Source: Lithodes maja (taxonomy: Eukaryota > Arthropoda > Malacostraca > Decapoda > Lithodidae). Taken from it: DNA of 64,000 nt. The notes below the pieces were generated by a model, which saw only the letters and a program-made list of their open reading frames with translations, was not told the origin of the DNA and did no database searches. Each line of letters opens with the position of its first letter. Position 1 is the stretch's first letter. The position numbers and the translations under genes are program-made. Of this stretch, positions 30,850-42,003 are shown in pieces. The stretch spans positions 45,055 to 109,054 of the forward strand of contig JBAKBP010006563.1 of the NCBI GenBank assembly GCA_037953745.1, read 5' to 3'.

Positions 30850-31299
30850 ATGATTAGAGACTATACCTGATTTTTTTCCAGCTGATGATCGAGAATTGTA
30901 GATGTGGTGACTGCCCGGTAATGTCTTGTGATTGGTTGGAGTGAATGTATTTTTGATTGTGTAGGTTATTTGTGATAAACATTAAAATAACTGTTTCATT
31001 GTAGTTATTTGACTTGTCATATCTACAAAGTGTAATAGTGTCTTCTATTCTAAATCTTGTAAATGCCGTTTAGCATTGATATTCTGCAATACAAACAGGT
31101 ATTAACCAAAATGCATCTGTACCCAAGTCAACTGATACCCAAACGAACACTGCATTTCAGTAAACTAATTTCATTTGAAAATTTAATGACATTTGACTGT
31201 TTAACCACATATAAAAAATAGTATAACACTTAAGTACATGTAATATAAGGCATGTACTACATATAAAGTATCCTACTTATTCAGGGAATTTAGTAAATG

Positions 31300-31338
<39 letters not shown>

Positions 31339-32422
31339 TAGAACAGCGGTTCCTGAGGTGGGAAGATTAAATCTATCTACCAGACTCTGTTATCAAGCTT
31401 TTCCTTCTGGGGTATATTCATGTAAATATTTTCATGGACATACACATTCTTATGTAGTTAATAGTATTTTGTGTATTTTACTTGTACGAAAATTGAGTAG
31501 CCTACAGCTGTGAAGATATTCTCCTGTTGCTTACCCTAAACAACTCTGCCTCAACCAGCCTATTAACCACGCAGGCAATACTAAACAAATACTAGGCAAT
31601 AGTAAACAATACTAAACAAAAGTACAATAATAATGTAGTGTTATGATGGGTATGTTTAATTTAATTTACAAGCGCATTTTCGGTGTTAATTCTGCCAAAT
31701 ATCGATGTCTACGTACAGCTCCAACTTTGTTATGCCCTGAACGTCACAAGTAGTCAATTCACATTGACCCATCCGATGAAACCAGCAAAAAGGAAGAGGA
31801 AAATCTCAATGAATAAGTGTTATAGAAAAGATTAATCAGAAAAAAAATATAGACTTAATAGAAAAGATTAAGCAGAGAAAGTAGAAACGAAACAGATGGT
31901 TCCATGTCAGTTTAACCAGTGCAACCTCAATCAGTGACATCCTAACCAGTGTCAAGTCAACCATACATAAAATTAAGGCATGGATACAAACTAGTGGGGC
32001 CAACTGTGCATATTTATAAAAGGTACATAGACAGAAAGGTACATATGACAAAATTACACATCTGAAAAGATATATACAATAAAATGAACACATTTAAAAA
32101 CGTAAATTTGAAAAAGGTAGATTAATAAGATGCACATTTATGACTCAGTTGTCTGGAAGGTTTATTCATTACACATTACACACTAAATTTTTATAGTCAT
32201 AGCGTCAATTCTCAAGCAAAATATTAATCGCAACACTTTCATGTTGATCTGACTATGATATGCACTACTCGTATATCAAACATGTTCGTGTTCATCTTCT
32301 CAAGGAAGTTGCTGCTTTCTAGTTATCCATAATATATATATCTCAATAGCCGTTATTAAATTAAATTATACTATTTAGATACCCATATAACTATGATCTC
32401 AGTTTGAGTGAATGTAGCCTCT
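30850..32422. other. no recognised gene; (AG)n at 31304-31337
   Basis: AT-rich flank of the hAT. An AG microsatellite is the only clear feature. Short frames such as 31836-32093 on the minus strand are hydrophobic by composition and show no domain. Confidence 0.6.
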
Positions 32423-33540
32423 TTAATCCCTTCTGTACCGGCGACGTCTTTGTATTTATATTATGGCTACTGTTAAACGATTTTATTCAGCTTCTTATAA
32501 AGGGCCTCCAGCAATTAACAGACTTCGAAATATCTTGCTTAAGCCTTTTTACTACCTCAGATCCTTCCTTAACTGCACAGAATCGTCTAAATATATACCT
32601 TATTATGCGGAATAGTCTGGTGATTGCCACAATGATAAATATATACCTTATTATGCGGAATAGTCTGGTGGTTGCTACAATGATAAATATATACCTTATT
32701 ATGCAGAATAGTCTGGTGGTTGCTACAATGATAAATATATACCCTATTATGCGGAATAGTCTGGTGGTTGCTACAATAATAAATATATACCTTATTATGC
32801 GGAATAGTCTGGTGGTTGCTACAATGATAAATATATACCTTATTATGCGGAATAGTCTGGTGGTTGCTACAATGATAAATATATACCTTATTATGCGGAA
32901 TAGTCTGGTGGTTGCTACAATGATAAATATATACCCTATTATGCGGAATAGTCTGGTGGTTGCTACAATGATAAATATATACCTTATTATGCGGAATAGT
33001 CTGGTGGTTGCTACAATGATAAATATATACCCTATTATGCGGAATAGTCTGGTAGTTGCTACAATGATAAATATATACCTTATTATGCGGAATAGTCTGG
33101 TGGTTGCTACAATGATAAACATATACCTTATTGTGCGGAATAGTCTGGTGGTTGCTACAATGATAAATATATACCCTATTATGCGGAATAGTCTGGTGGT
33201 TGCTACAATGATAAATATATACCTTATTATGCGGAATAGTCTGGTGGTTGCTACAATGATAAATATATACCTTATTATGCGGAATAGTCTGGTGGTTGCT
33301 ACAATGATAAATATATACCTTATTATGCGGAATAGTCTGGTGGTTGCTACAATGATAAATATATACCTTATTATGCGGAATAGTCTGGTGGTTGCTACAA
33401 TGATAAATATATACCTTATTATGCGGAATAGTCTGGTGGTTGCTACAATGATAAATATATACCTTATTATGCAGAATAGTCTGGTGGTTGTACAATGATA
33501 AATGAAGCGTCCTATTTGTTTTGTTTTTGTTTGTTTTTTA
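32423..33540 (+). mobile_element. TTAA MITE, family 2, with a 48-bp array expanded inside it
   Basis: Left end TTAATCCCTTCTGTACCGG (TTAA 32423-32426), then TGGCTACTGTTAAACGATTTTATTCAGCTTC and the right-arm pieces CAGATCCTTCCTTAACTGCA and AATCGTCTAAATATA (32581-32595). In other copies the last block leads on to AATGAAGAAGACGTCC. Here the 48-bp array follows, and AAATGAAGCGTCC appears just after it (33500-33512), so the array seems to sit within the right arm. The right TTAA is not identified. Confidence 0.55.
32589..33500. repeat. 48-bp minisatellite, 19 units
   Basis: Unit AAATATATACCTTATTATGC plus GGAATAGTCTGGTGGTTGCT plus ACAATGAT. 19 units with few variants (C for T in ACC[T/C]TATT, A for G in GC[G/A]GAA). 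Because 48 is divisible by 3 and the unit lacks stops in several frames, it gives long open frames on both strands (364, 352 and 302 codons). These are repeat artefacts. Confidence 0.95.
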
Positions 33541-33554
33541 TACATATTTCAACT

Positions 33555-34005
33555 ACTGCCTCTCGGGCATAGGCTGATAGCCTTTACACTCTACCGCTGA
33601 GCATGGTGAGGCCCGTGAGGTCTTGCTTCAGTCTACGGAGTGAGACATGCGAAGCTTCATGGCTCGAAGCAACTCCATCTCTGAAGCCACCTCACCTCTG
33701 CGCTTCACAGTCTCATCCGCCACACTCGGACCCTCACTCTCAGAACGCCACCTATTGAGCAATTAACTCACTAGGCATTGCCCCCCCTGTAGCATATTTT
33801 TGAATATGGGAATATGCATACAATGCTATTTAATCAGGGAACAATGAGGGTATTTTTTTGGCATTTCGGTGTGCTGTGGTAATTCACTGATACTAGGTGC
33901 AGCACAAATTCCATCCCAATAATATTTTCCCAATGACATATTGGGATTCGAACCCGGGTCCATTGGATTACCAGCCAAGTGGCAAGACCACTCCGCCACA
34001 CCTCC
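33555..34005 (-). repeat. SINE-1 (tRNA-derived), copy 1
   Basis: The minus strand starts GGAGGTGTGGCGGAGTGG (A-box-like) followed by GGTTCGAATCC (complement of 33944-33954), a B box. The body (ATTATTGGGATGGAATTTGTG, CCTCATTGTTCCCTGATTAA) matches 55927-56470 throughout. The tail reaches the CTCTCGGGCATAGG segment at 33559. Long for a SINE at about 450-540 bp. Confidence 0.75.
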
Positions 34006-34009
34006 AACT

Positions 34010-34700
34010 ACGTACAGTCGCAATCCCTAAAAGTAAGCCCCCCTCGACTCAAGAAATATTGGTATCCCGGGTCTTTCTGGATGACAGGTAAACGTGGCAC
34101 AAACGATTACACTCCGCTCCGATTTAGCACAGGTGGCTCGAACAGCAAAATGAACCCTTGATGGTTTTGATGTATCAACGTTAGTTTTTGCTTTCCATTG
34201 CTATCAGTTATTTAAAGGTCAGCCAAATAAAATATTGCACAATTATTTGTGTATAAACACAATTCACAAATAAATTTCTCATACGCCTATATTTAGCTTG
34301 AAACGCATGAAATTTGAAATCATTCAAACAAATTCCTCAAAGTGTCCGAAACCTACAAGTTCAAAATAGAATACATTGTTTAAGCAATACTGTGTATAGT
34401 AACAAGACACTATTTTTTAACGAAGGTCATAATGCAATAGATAGGTATGGAGATTGGCCAACTATATTAAATCCAAGCTACAGTAGGCTTTATCGCATCC
34501 CGAAGTCGCAAGATCGAGTCGAGTCCTTCAGAAATAAAAAGCTTGATTAATATTAGTCCATTCATAATCAAAAAGATTACTATTTGTTTGTGCAAATTTC
34601 GTCCGTGAGGGATAAGGGAAGCCTTTCTGTGAGATTTAATTATATGGCAGTAAATTCTGAATAAACATAATTCATCATGCAACACATGTCTACTATTTGC
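34010..34700. other. no recognised feature
   Basis: AT-rich; short frames without a domain. Confidence 0.6.
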
Positions 34701-34701
34701 G

Positions 34702-34906
34702 ACAATACAATACCTGGGCAATACCTGACTACCGTAGGTAAAACAATACAATACCTGGGCAATACCTGACTACCGTAGGTAAAACAATACAATACCTGGG
34801 CAATACCTGACTACCGTAGGTAAAACAATACAATACCTGGGCAATACCTGACTACCGTAGGTAAAACAATACAACACCTGGGCAATACCTGACTACCGTA
34901 GGTAAA
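34702..34906. repeat. 41-bp tandem repeat, 5 units
   Basis: Units start at 34702, 34743, 34784, 34825 and 34866, nearly identical (one T to C in the fifth). Each unit holds the small inverted repeat TACCT...AGGTA (TACCTGACTACCGTAGGTA). Confidence 0.95.
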
Positions 34907-35109
34907 ACGAAATGTCATATATTGCATAAATGTATGCGCACTCAACACAGTTTTGTCCTACCCCATTCATGATTAATTATTTCTGCAGGTTACCAGATCA
35001 CCTTATCGAGTTTTTGCTCCTTCCCTCTCACTTTCTAAAACACAGCAACGTTGCAAAAATGTCATTAACACTTATCCAATCTAACATAAGTATGTAGTGA
35101 AGTATATAC

Positions 35110-35385
35110 AGTATATTGATTTTGTATATGTGTATGAGGGAGACAAACGCAGAACTGTTTGTTACGAGTGCCTCCCCAGAGTTAAAAGGGGGTTAGAGCC
35201 ATTATCAAGGAACGGTCGAACCCAAATCACTGGATACACGGAGTTTGAAGGCATTTAAGTCATAGGATGAGGGACAAATGGGTTCAGGGAGAGGGTTCCA
35301 GAGCTCACCTATTGAATAGAAAAAAACAATGGGAATATAGGTTAGGTCTTGAGTTGGAGAGTTGCACAGAGTACAGTATATGCTC
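35110..35385 (-). repeat. LINE-B 3' tail fragment
   Basis: Encodes IGELWNPLPEPICPSSYDLN and FKLRVS on the minus strand, followed by 3' UTR with GAGGCACTCGTAAC and GTTTGTCTCCCTCATACACA. Same end as the other LINE-B tails. Confidence 0.7.
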
Positions 35386-35389
35386 ATGA

Positions 35390-36061
35390 ACGGAAGCTCA
35401 TATTAAACAACATAATGATTGAAGGAAGTTGATGGAATATTAATAAACGTTAAGCTTTATACCTTAGAAGTTATCCCCTTGTAGATCACGACGCATTTTT
35501 GACAGTTTATTCCGCTTATAGTTTGATGAGTAGCGTGGAAGTCAAAGGATTTAATGAGTCTTTTCCTTGTAATACCAACAAATCTTCCACAAGTTGCATA
35601 ACATGGAGTTGTGATAACAAGAACAAACGGTTAAAATACATCGTAAATCTTGAAAGAGTTAAGTTAGTCGAGAATGGGATTTCTTTACATATATACTTAT
35701 TTCAAAGTTATCATGAAACCAATTGCGTCACATTAGCCATTACATTACTTTCATCTAGCATTTCAACATACTGTAATTACGGGGTGAATATAATGCCCTT
35801 GAAAATAATTAAGAAGTTTTTAATTAGTAATATTTATTTTTTGTCCTCATGGGAGCTAATTCATTCTGCCACGAACTCTGTATTCAAAAGTCAATAGTAT
35901 CACAAACATAATGGATTATTGAATCATGAGGATATAAATCTGAGCTAGATAAAACACTTTTTAAAGTAACAAGATTGAATGCAACAATAATATATGGTGA
36001 AATAATATATTAACATATGCAATATTTGTACTATTATTCAACAACTTCTAGTATAATTCCA

Positions 36062-36064
<3 letters not shown>
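35390..36064. other. no recognised feature; one 132-codon frame of unknown meaning
   Basis: The plus-strand frame 35499-35897 shows no known domain and AT-driven codon use. 35478-35520 (CCCCTTGTAGATCACGACGC) resembles one end of MITE family 2. I do not call a gene. Confidence 0.5.

Positions 36065-36136
<72 letters not shown>
36065..36136. repeat. (TC)n microsatellite
   Basis: 36 perfect TC units. Confidence 0.95.
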
Positions 36137-36139
<3 letters not shown>

Positions 36140-36964
36140 TACCTATCTGAATTGGCTTCTTTCTCTACTTCTACCAACCTATTTTTTTGTCGAGTTTTAT
36201 TATTATTATGTTTATGATTTCCAAGTTAGTTCATATATGTTATAAGCTCTTATGTATAGTGACAGTTTGTCAGAACCAATTTTACTATTCCTAGAGCTGA
36301 ACACTTACTATCATGCATTTTACCCAGAGATATGGTGGTATGCCTGAACAGAGTGAGCTGTGCATTTTACCGGTCTAGGAAGGTAAGGTCTTCCTAAAGA
36401 ATCATGGTAATCTCTACCTAGTGTCAAAGGGCAATAGAAGCTAAAATATTTTCAAATTAGGGAAAAGGGGGGTTGGGGAGAGAGTAGTTTAGCAGGACAC
36501 ACAGAATATCGACTGTATATATTACCATCAATAGAGAGGAATAGCGTACGAAGTTAAACACGGTTGCCAGTTGTTCTAAATGTCATCAATAATGCTTGAC
36601 TACTAAAGTTGCTTCAATGCAGTAAATATATGTAATTGTTTTATCTATTGATTCACAGACATAAATAACCATACTCAACCATTATCAATATGCCTCGTTT
36701 GGGCCAGTAGGCCTAGTGCAGATTTCCGTGTCCAGTTATACAACTTCAAGTAATTTACAACCTGCGGCGAAAATAAGAAACATACTGTGGTTGTAGTAAA
36801 CCACAAAAGGTTCATATGGCTGTTCGAACTTCTGTTTCATTTGAGCGGAGTGTGTTCGTTTGTGCGTTCCCAAGTTTACCCGTCGTTCAGAAAGACCCTA
36901 GCTAATTTTATTGTTAGCATCGAGGGGGGCTTACTTTTAGGGATTGAGACTGTACATTTGATGT
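36137..36964. other. no recognised feature
   Basis: Mixed AT-rich sequence. The small frame at 36787-37026 overlaps the tail fragment that follows. Confidence 0.6.
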
Positions 36965-37112
36965 CTATGTCCATGAAAGAGACAAAAGGCATAGCTGCCT
37001 GTAATAAGTGTCCCCTCCAAGGTTGAAAGGCTGATAGAGAGCCACATCATGGTACGCTAGAGGAAGTTTAGGTGTATTGTAAAGACATGTGGTGTGCTTG
37101 TTAACCATAGTG
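36965..37112 (-). repeat. SINE- or LINE-B-type 3' tail
   Basis: The minus strand reads ATTCATTTCACTATGGTTAA, ACACCTAAACTTCC, GGAGGGGACACTTATTACAG and CTTTTGTCTCTTTCATGGAC. It matches 48500-48665, including ATTCATTTCACTA at the point where CR1/L2 copy 2 begins, so that LINE is inserted in this repeat. Confidence 0.65.
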
Positions 37113-37439
37113 AAATGAATAGGAGTACAGAGGTACAAAGGAGTACAAAGGAAATCAAGCAACAACAGGTCTAGTGACCCTTCTAGGTTGCTTGTCCTCC
37201 AAAACACTGAGGATCAAGTGTCCAAACAGTGGTTTAGAGTGGGTAAGGGAACATTGGAAAGGGAATTACTGCCCTGGAACTAATGTCCGTGGCAGGATTA
37301 GGAAGTTAGTAGAGGACAGATGGGTTAGTAACTGAGGGGGGGATAAAATAAAGTTATTCATTTACAAACGCAGTCAGTCGCGGGTTTAATGAGAGATATT
37401 TGTCTAGGCGGAGTTTAAATGAATCAACGGTGATGCAGT

Positions 37440-40310
37440 CTATAACGTTTCGTTTCGGGGAAGCCCATTCCACAAGTTGACAACTCGATTGAAGAAGAAA
37501 TTCTTAGATTCGTGCGAGTTAAAAGATTTACTAATAATTTTGCAACCGTTTCCCCACGTGTAATTAGATTGGTCGATAGTGAAGTACTTACTACAGTTCA
37601 TATTGTCGATGCCTTTGATGATTTTGAACACTTGAATTAAGTCACCTCTTAATCTGCGCTGGGTTAAAGGAAATAGATTTAATTCTCTAAGACGCTCTTC
37701 GTATGGTTTGTTCTTTAGGCTAGGTATCATTTTGGTAACTCTACGTTGAACTCGTTCTAGCTTGTTTATATCTTTTTGGTAATAAGGGCACCAGGATTGA
37801 ACGCAGTATTCCAGAAGAGGGCGGACTAAGGAATTGTAAAGGGTTAGGATAACTTCTTTGGATTTATGCTCAAATGACCTGCATATAAAGCCAATTATTT
37901 TGTTTGCCTTCTTAACAACTTCTGAACATTGTTGACTCGGTTTTAGGTTACTCGATATTGTTACTCCCAGATCGGTTTCTCTGTTTACATTCTTAAGCTG
38001 AGTGCCATTCATCGAATAGTTTGCTTTCTCATTTAGGTATCCGACATGTAGTACTTTACATTTATCCGCATTGAAACTCATTTGCCAAATTTGGGCCCAA
38101 CATGACAATTTATCTAGATTGTGTTGCATATCGTCAACTTGTTCTTTTGAGAGTACGCTATTTGCAATTTTTGTATCGTCAGCAAATTTTGAGATTGTAC
38201 AGGTGAGACCCTCATCTATGTCGTTGATGTAAATTAGAAAGAGAATTGGTCCTAGTACCGATCCCTGGGGTACCCCGCTACTTACATTGGTCCATTTAGA
38301 TGCCTTACCGTTTATGACTACCCTTTGCTTTCTGTTGCTGAGCCAATTTTCTATCCATTTCAACACACCGTCTTGTATTCCATGCGCTTTTAGTTTTAGC
38401 AGTAAACGTTTGTGGGGAACTTTGTCAAAGGCCTTTTGAAAATCAAGGTATATAATATCTACAGCTTTACTCTCATCGTAGAGGTTGAGGATATCGTGGA
38501 AGAAGTCTAAGAGGTTTGTTAAACAGGAACGTTTTTTACGAAAGCCGTGTTGAGTATCTTTAAGTACGTTATTTTCCTCTAAGTGATTTACGAGTCTGTC
38601 TCGTATGACCGTTTCTAGCATTTTACAAACAACTGAGGTTAAGCTAATTGGACGATAGTTACTGGGTAGGGATTTGCTGCCTTTTTTTAATATCGGTGTT
38701 ACGTTGGCTAGCTTCCACTGATCAGGCATAGTTCCAGACTGCAAGGATTTATTGAATAGTAATGTCAGTGGTTTGGAGAGCTCATCCTTAGCTTCCTTTA
38801 GAACTCTAGGCGAGATTGTATCAGGTCCTGGCGTTTTATTTACCTTGAGTTTATCTAAACAATTTAATACTTCTCTCTCTGTAACGGTGATATTGCTTAG
38901 AACATCTGAATTATCAATCTGAATCGGCGATGGTGTAGGGATATCACTGAGGTCTTCTGTTGTAAAAACTGATGCAAAGAAGGTATTGAGGGCATTACTC
39001 ATTTGTACTTCGTCTTTGGTGTATTCTCCATTTTCATCGACTAACGGTCCAACAGTTGAAGTAACTACTTTTTTCTTTCTGATATAACTATAGAATTCTT
39101 TCGGGTTTGTTTTACTTTGATTCGCAATATTTAACTCTAAGGTCTTTTTACTCTGCTTAATTAACTTTTTGGCTTTGCGTCGTAGCTCTACAAATTTCAC
39201 CCGTTCTTCGTCATTTTGTGAGGATTTTAATCTATCATTAGCAAATTTTTTAGCAAGCAGGCAGTTTGAAATATCTTTATTCCACCATTTGGGCTTATTA
39301 TTATGGCCTGGACGCCGTATTTTCGATGGTATGCAGTCTTGCACTGCTTTTAGGTAAGTGGTTTCGAATAACTTCCAAGATGTATTTATGTCGTTATTGT
39401 TAATTAAAAAGCTCCAGTCAGTTTCTTTAAACATAGCTCTAAGTTTGTGGAAGTTTGCTTTCTTGAAATTAGGGACTTTTTGGATGCTACTATTTGGTTC
39501 GTTACTAGTAAACTTTAAAGTGAAAGTTATCGTACGATGGTCGCTGTTACTGAATTCATCACCAACATTCAAATTCTCTATCAATTCTTCTTTTGTTGCA
39601 AGTACAATGTCAAGAACGTTATTACCACGGGTCGGCGTTCGAACAAATTGATAAAGCGAACTCTCTTGCAAGTTCGTATACAAGTCATGTCCGGAGTGTG
39701 AAGTAAGAGTATCGCCCCACTTGGTCACAGGTAAATTAAAGTCGCCAAAAATTACGGTATCTTGTGAGTTACTTACATCTGCAATTTGTTCGTAAATTTC
39801 TCGGTCAGTTTGCACTGATTGAGCTGGAGGTCTGTATATTAACGCAAGTATTATTTTTGTACCTTTATTATTCTTTATTAGCACAAAAGATGTGTCGACG
39901 TTCACAATTTGAGGTTTTGACACGAGGGTCGGGTTAAGACTTTCTTTGATATAAAATAAAACACCACCTCCATTTTTATTTATTCGGCTGTTCTCAAACA
40001 TTACATAACCGGGAAGTGAATACTCTGCTAAAAAGTCTCTATCTTCTGTATTGAGCCAAGATTCTGTTATGCCAATCACATCATAATTTTCTGTAAACAC
40101 TAGTTCCTCTAAATCTGAAAATTTATTGCGTATGCTACGAGCGTTTGCATAGAAAACCTTTAAAGTTGCGGTTTTAGAACTCGCAGAACGTTCTTTCATC
40201 GAATTTTTGGTTCTGGTCGGATCTACATTTACATTCATGGCTGTCCTCGGTCCTCGGTCGTTATCCCTGACGGTTTTGAATTTGGGTCGTGTTGGTGGAG
40301 CTTTATCCAA
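37440..40310 (-). CDS. CR1/L2-like ORF2: endonuclease and reverse transcriptase (956 codons)
   Basis: Same domains as copy 1: ANARSIRNKF, GDFNLPVTKW, SDHRTI, YLDFQKAFD, GVPQGSVLGP and FADDTKIA all present. The frame listed starts at a TTG (40310); the nearest ATG matching copy 1 is MNVNVDP at about 40238. The frame is open upstream and overlaps ORF1 in another frame. The C-terminus differs from copies 1 and 3: a small insertion near 37445 (ACGTTTCGTTTCGG) shifts the frame, ending ...LPRNETL, so the last 20 or so residues are lost. Confidence 0.88.
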   Translation of the reverse strand: MDKAPPTRPKFKTVRDNDRGPRTAMNVNVDPTRTKNSMKERSASSKTATLKVFYANARSIRNKFSDLEELVFTENYDVIGITESWLNTEDRDFLAEYSLPGYVMFENSRINKNGGGVLFYIKESLNPTLVSKPQIVNVDTSFVLIKNNKGTKIILALIYRPPAQSVQTDREIYEQIADVSNSQDTVIFGDFNLPVTKWGDTLTSHSGHDLYTNLQESSLYQFVRTPTRGNNVLDIVLATKEELIENLNVGDEFSNSDHRTITFTLKFTSNEPNSSIQKVPNFKKANFHKLRAMFKETDWSFLINNNDINTSWKLFETTYLKAVQDCIPSKIRRPGHNNKPKWWNKDISNCLLAKKFANDRLKSSQNDEERVKFVELRRKAKKLIKQSKKTLELNIANQSKTNPKEFYSYIRKKKVVTSTVGPLVDENGEYTKDEVQMSNALNTFFASVFTTEDLSDIPTPSPIQIDNSDVLSNITVTEREVLNCLDKLKVNKTPGPDTISPRVLKEAKDELSKPLTLLFNKSLQSGTMPDQWKLANVTPILKKGSKSLPSNYRPISLTSVVCKMLETVIRDRLVNHLEENNVLKDTQHGFRKKRSCLTNLLDFFHDILNLYDESKAVDIIYLDFQKAFDKVPHKRLLLKLKAHGIQDGVLKWIENWLSNRKQRVVINGKASKWTNVSSGVPQGSVLGPILFLIYINDIDEGLTCTISKFADDTKIANSVLSKEQVDDMQHNLDKLSCWAQIWQMSFNADKCKVLHVGYLNEKANYSMNGTQLKNVNRETDLGVTISSNLKPSQQCSEVVKKANKIIGFICRSFEHKSKEVILTLYNSLVRPLLEYCVQSWCPYYQKDINKLERVQRRVTKMIPSLKNKPYEERLRELNLFPLTQRRLRGDLIQVFKIIKGIDNMNCSKYFTIDQSNYTWGNGCKIISKSFNSHESKNFFFNRVVNLWNGLPRNETL

Positions 40311-40336
40311 ATTTGCGGTTCTTGACGGATTAGTAT

Positions 40337-40600
40337 TTAATTCCTTTGTAGGTTGCCGTCCTCGCTGTCTTCGGTCCTCCTTCCTGGTTGTCCTGTACTG
40401 AGTCGATTTCTTCTCCGAAAATCCTTCACCGCATCATTGAGAAGACGCCCAAAACGTGCTGCTCCCACCTGGTTCAGATGAACTCCATCGTCCGAAAACA
40501 AATAGTCATCGTAGTAGAAATTGTCCCAGGTGTCGACGAATCCCACGTTCTCCTTCCTGCAGAGGTTTGCTAGACAACGATTTGTGCTGGTGGCTATGTT
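40337..40600 (-). pseudogene. CR1/L2-like ORF1 end: SGNH esterase C-terminus
   Basis: The 69-codon frame at 40337-40546 reads FVDTWDNFYYDDYLFSDDG and DGVHLNQVGAARFGRLLNDA. DGVHL is SGNH block V with the catalytic Asp and His. It continues into a basic tail (RRRNRL, GRRTEDSEDG) and stops at 40337-40339. The ORF2 frame is already open there, so the two ORFs overlap in different frames. The N-terminal catalytic Ser block is absent through truncation. Confidence 0.65.
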
Positions 40601-40621
40601 GTAAAATCGGCTCTCTACATC

Positions 40622-42003
40622 CTATTGGTTGATAGGGTTTACTGGTTGATAGGGTGTATTGGTTGATAGGGTCTATTGGTTGATAGGGTGTATTGGTTGA
40701 TAGGGTCTATTGGTTGATAGGGTCTACTGGTTGATAGGGTGTATTGGTTGATAGGGTGTATTGGTTGATAGGGTGTATTGGTTGATAGGGTCTACTGGTT
40801 GATAGGGTCTATTGGTTGATAGGGTGTACTGGTTGATAAGGTGTATTGGTTGATAGGGTGTATTGGTTGATAGGGTCTACTGGTTGATAGGGTGTATTGG
40901 TTGATAGGGTCTACTGGTTGATAGGGTCTATTAGTTGATAGGGTCTATTGGTTGATAGGGTGTATTGGTTGATAGGGTGTATTGGTTAATAGGGTCTATT
41001 GGTTGATAGGGTCTATTGGTTGATAGGGTGTATTGGTTGATAGGGTGTATTGGTTGATAGGGTGTATTGGTTGATAGGGTCTACTGGTTGATAGGGTCTA
41101 CTGGTTGATAGGGTGTATTGGTTGATAGGGTGTATTGGTTGATAGGGTCTACTGGTTGATAGGGTCTACTGGTTGATAGGGTGTATTGGTTGATAGGGTC
41201 TACTGGTTGATAGGGTCTACTGGTTGATAGGGTCTACTGGTTGATAGGGTGTATTGGTTGATAGGGTGTATTGGTTGATAGGGTCTACTGGTTGATAGGG
41301 TCTATTGGTTGATAGGGTCTACTGGTTGATAGGGTCTACTGGTTGATATGGTCTACTGGTTGATAGGGTGTATTGGTTGATAGGGTCTACTGGTTGATAG
41401 GGTGTATTGGTTGATAGGGTCTACTGGTTGATAGGGTCTACTGGTTGATAGGGTGTATTGGTTGATAGGGTCTACTGGTTGATAGGGTGTATTGGTTGAT
41501 AGGGTGTATTGGTTGATAGGGTCTACTGGTTGATAGGGTCTACTGGTTGATAGGGTTTACTGGTTGATAGGGTCTACTGGTTGATAGGGTGTATTGGTTG
41601 ATAGGGTGTATTGGTTGATAGGGTCTATTGGTTGATAGGGTCTACTGGTTGATAGGGTGTATTGGTTGATAGGGTCTATTGGTTGATAGGGTGTATTGGT
41701 TGATAGGGTGTATTGGTTGATAGGGTGTATTGGTTGATAGGGTCTACTGGTTGATAGGGTGTATTGGTTGATAGGGTCTACTGTGGTTGATAGGGTCTAC
41801 TGGTTGATAGGGTCTACTGGTTGATAGGGTGTATTGGTTGATAGGGTCTACTGGTTGATAGGGTGTATTGGTTGATAGGGTCTATTGGTTGATAGGGTGT
41901 ATTGGTTGATAGGGTCTATTGGTTGATAGGGTGTATTGGTTGATAGGGTCTACTGGTTGATAGGGTGTATTGGTTGATAGGGTCTACTGGTTGATAGGGT
42001 CTT
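40622..42003. repeat. 17-bp satellite, about 81 units
   Basis: Unit TGGTTGATAGGGT(G/C)TA(T/C). The two variable bases are mostly coupled: GTAT and CTAC predominate, CTAT is less common and GTAC rare. A few point variants (GATAAGG, GATATGG) and one 2-bp insertion (CTGTGGTTG at 41781) occur. No frame stays open. Confidence 0.95.

Larger units (their letters stand above)
37113..40612 (-). mobile_element. CR1/L2-like LINE copy 2
   Basis: 3' end at about 37120 with the 10-bp TTTGTACTCC tail units (here two plus a variant). The 3' UTR is nearly identical to copy 1. The 5' end is within ORF1 at the edge of the 17-bp satellite, so the copy is truncated. ORF2 is open. Confidence 0.85.

Noticed and set aside
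7611..30857. 8-bp target duplication around the large hAT
   Set aside because: Flanks TAGACTCT and CATGATTA do not match; shared TTAGA-like text is too weak.
32404..33545. Open frames of 364, 352 and 302 codons with 16-residue repeats
   Set aside because: They are three readings of a 48-bp tandem array on both strands; period divisible by 3 and no stop in the unit explains them.
34702..34906. CRISPR array
   Set aside because: The 41-bp units are contiguous without unique spacers, and the context is eukaryotic. The same applies to the 17-, 30-, 32- and 48-bp arrays.
35499..35897. 132-codon host gene
   Set aside because: No recognisable domain, AT-driven composition, no splice or regulatory support.
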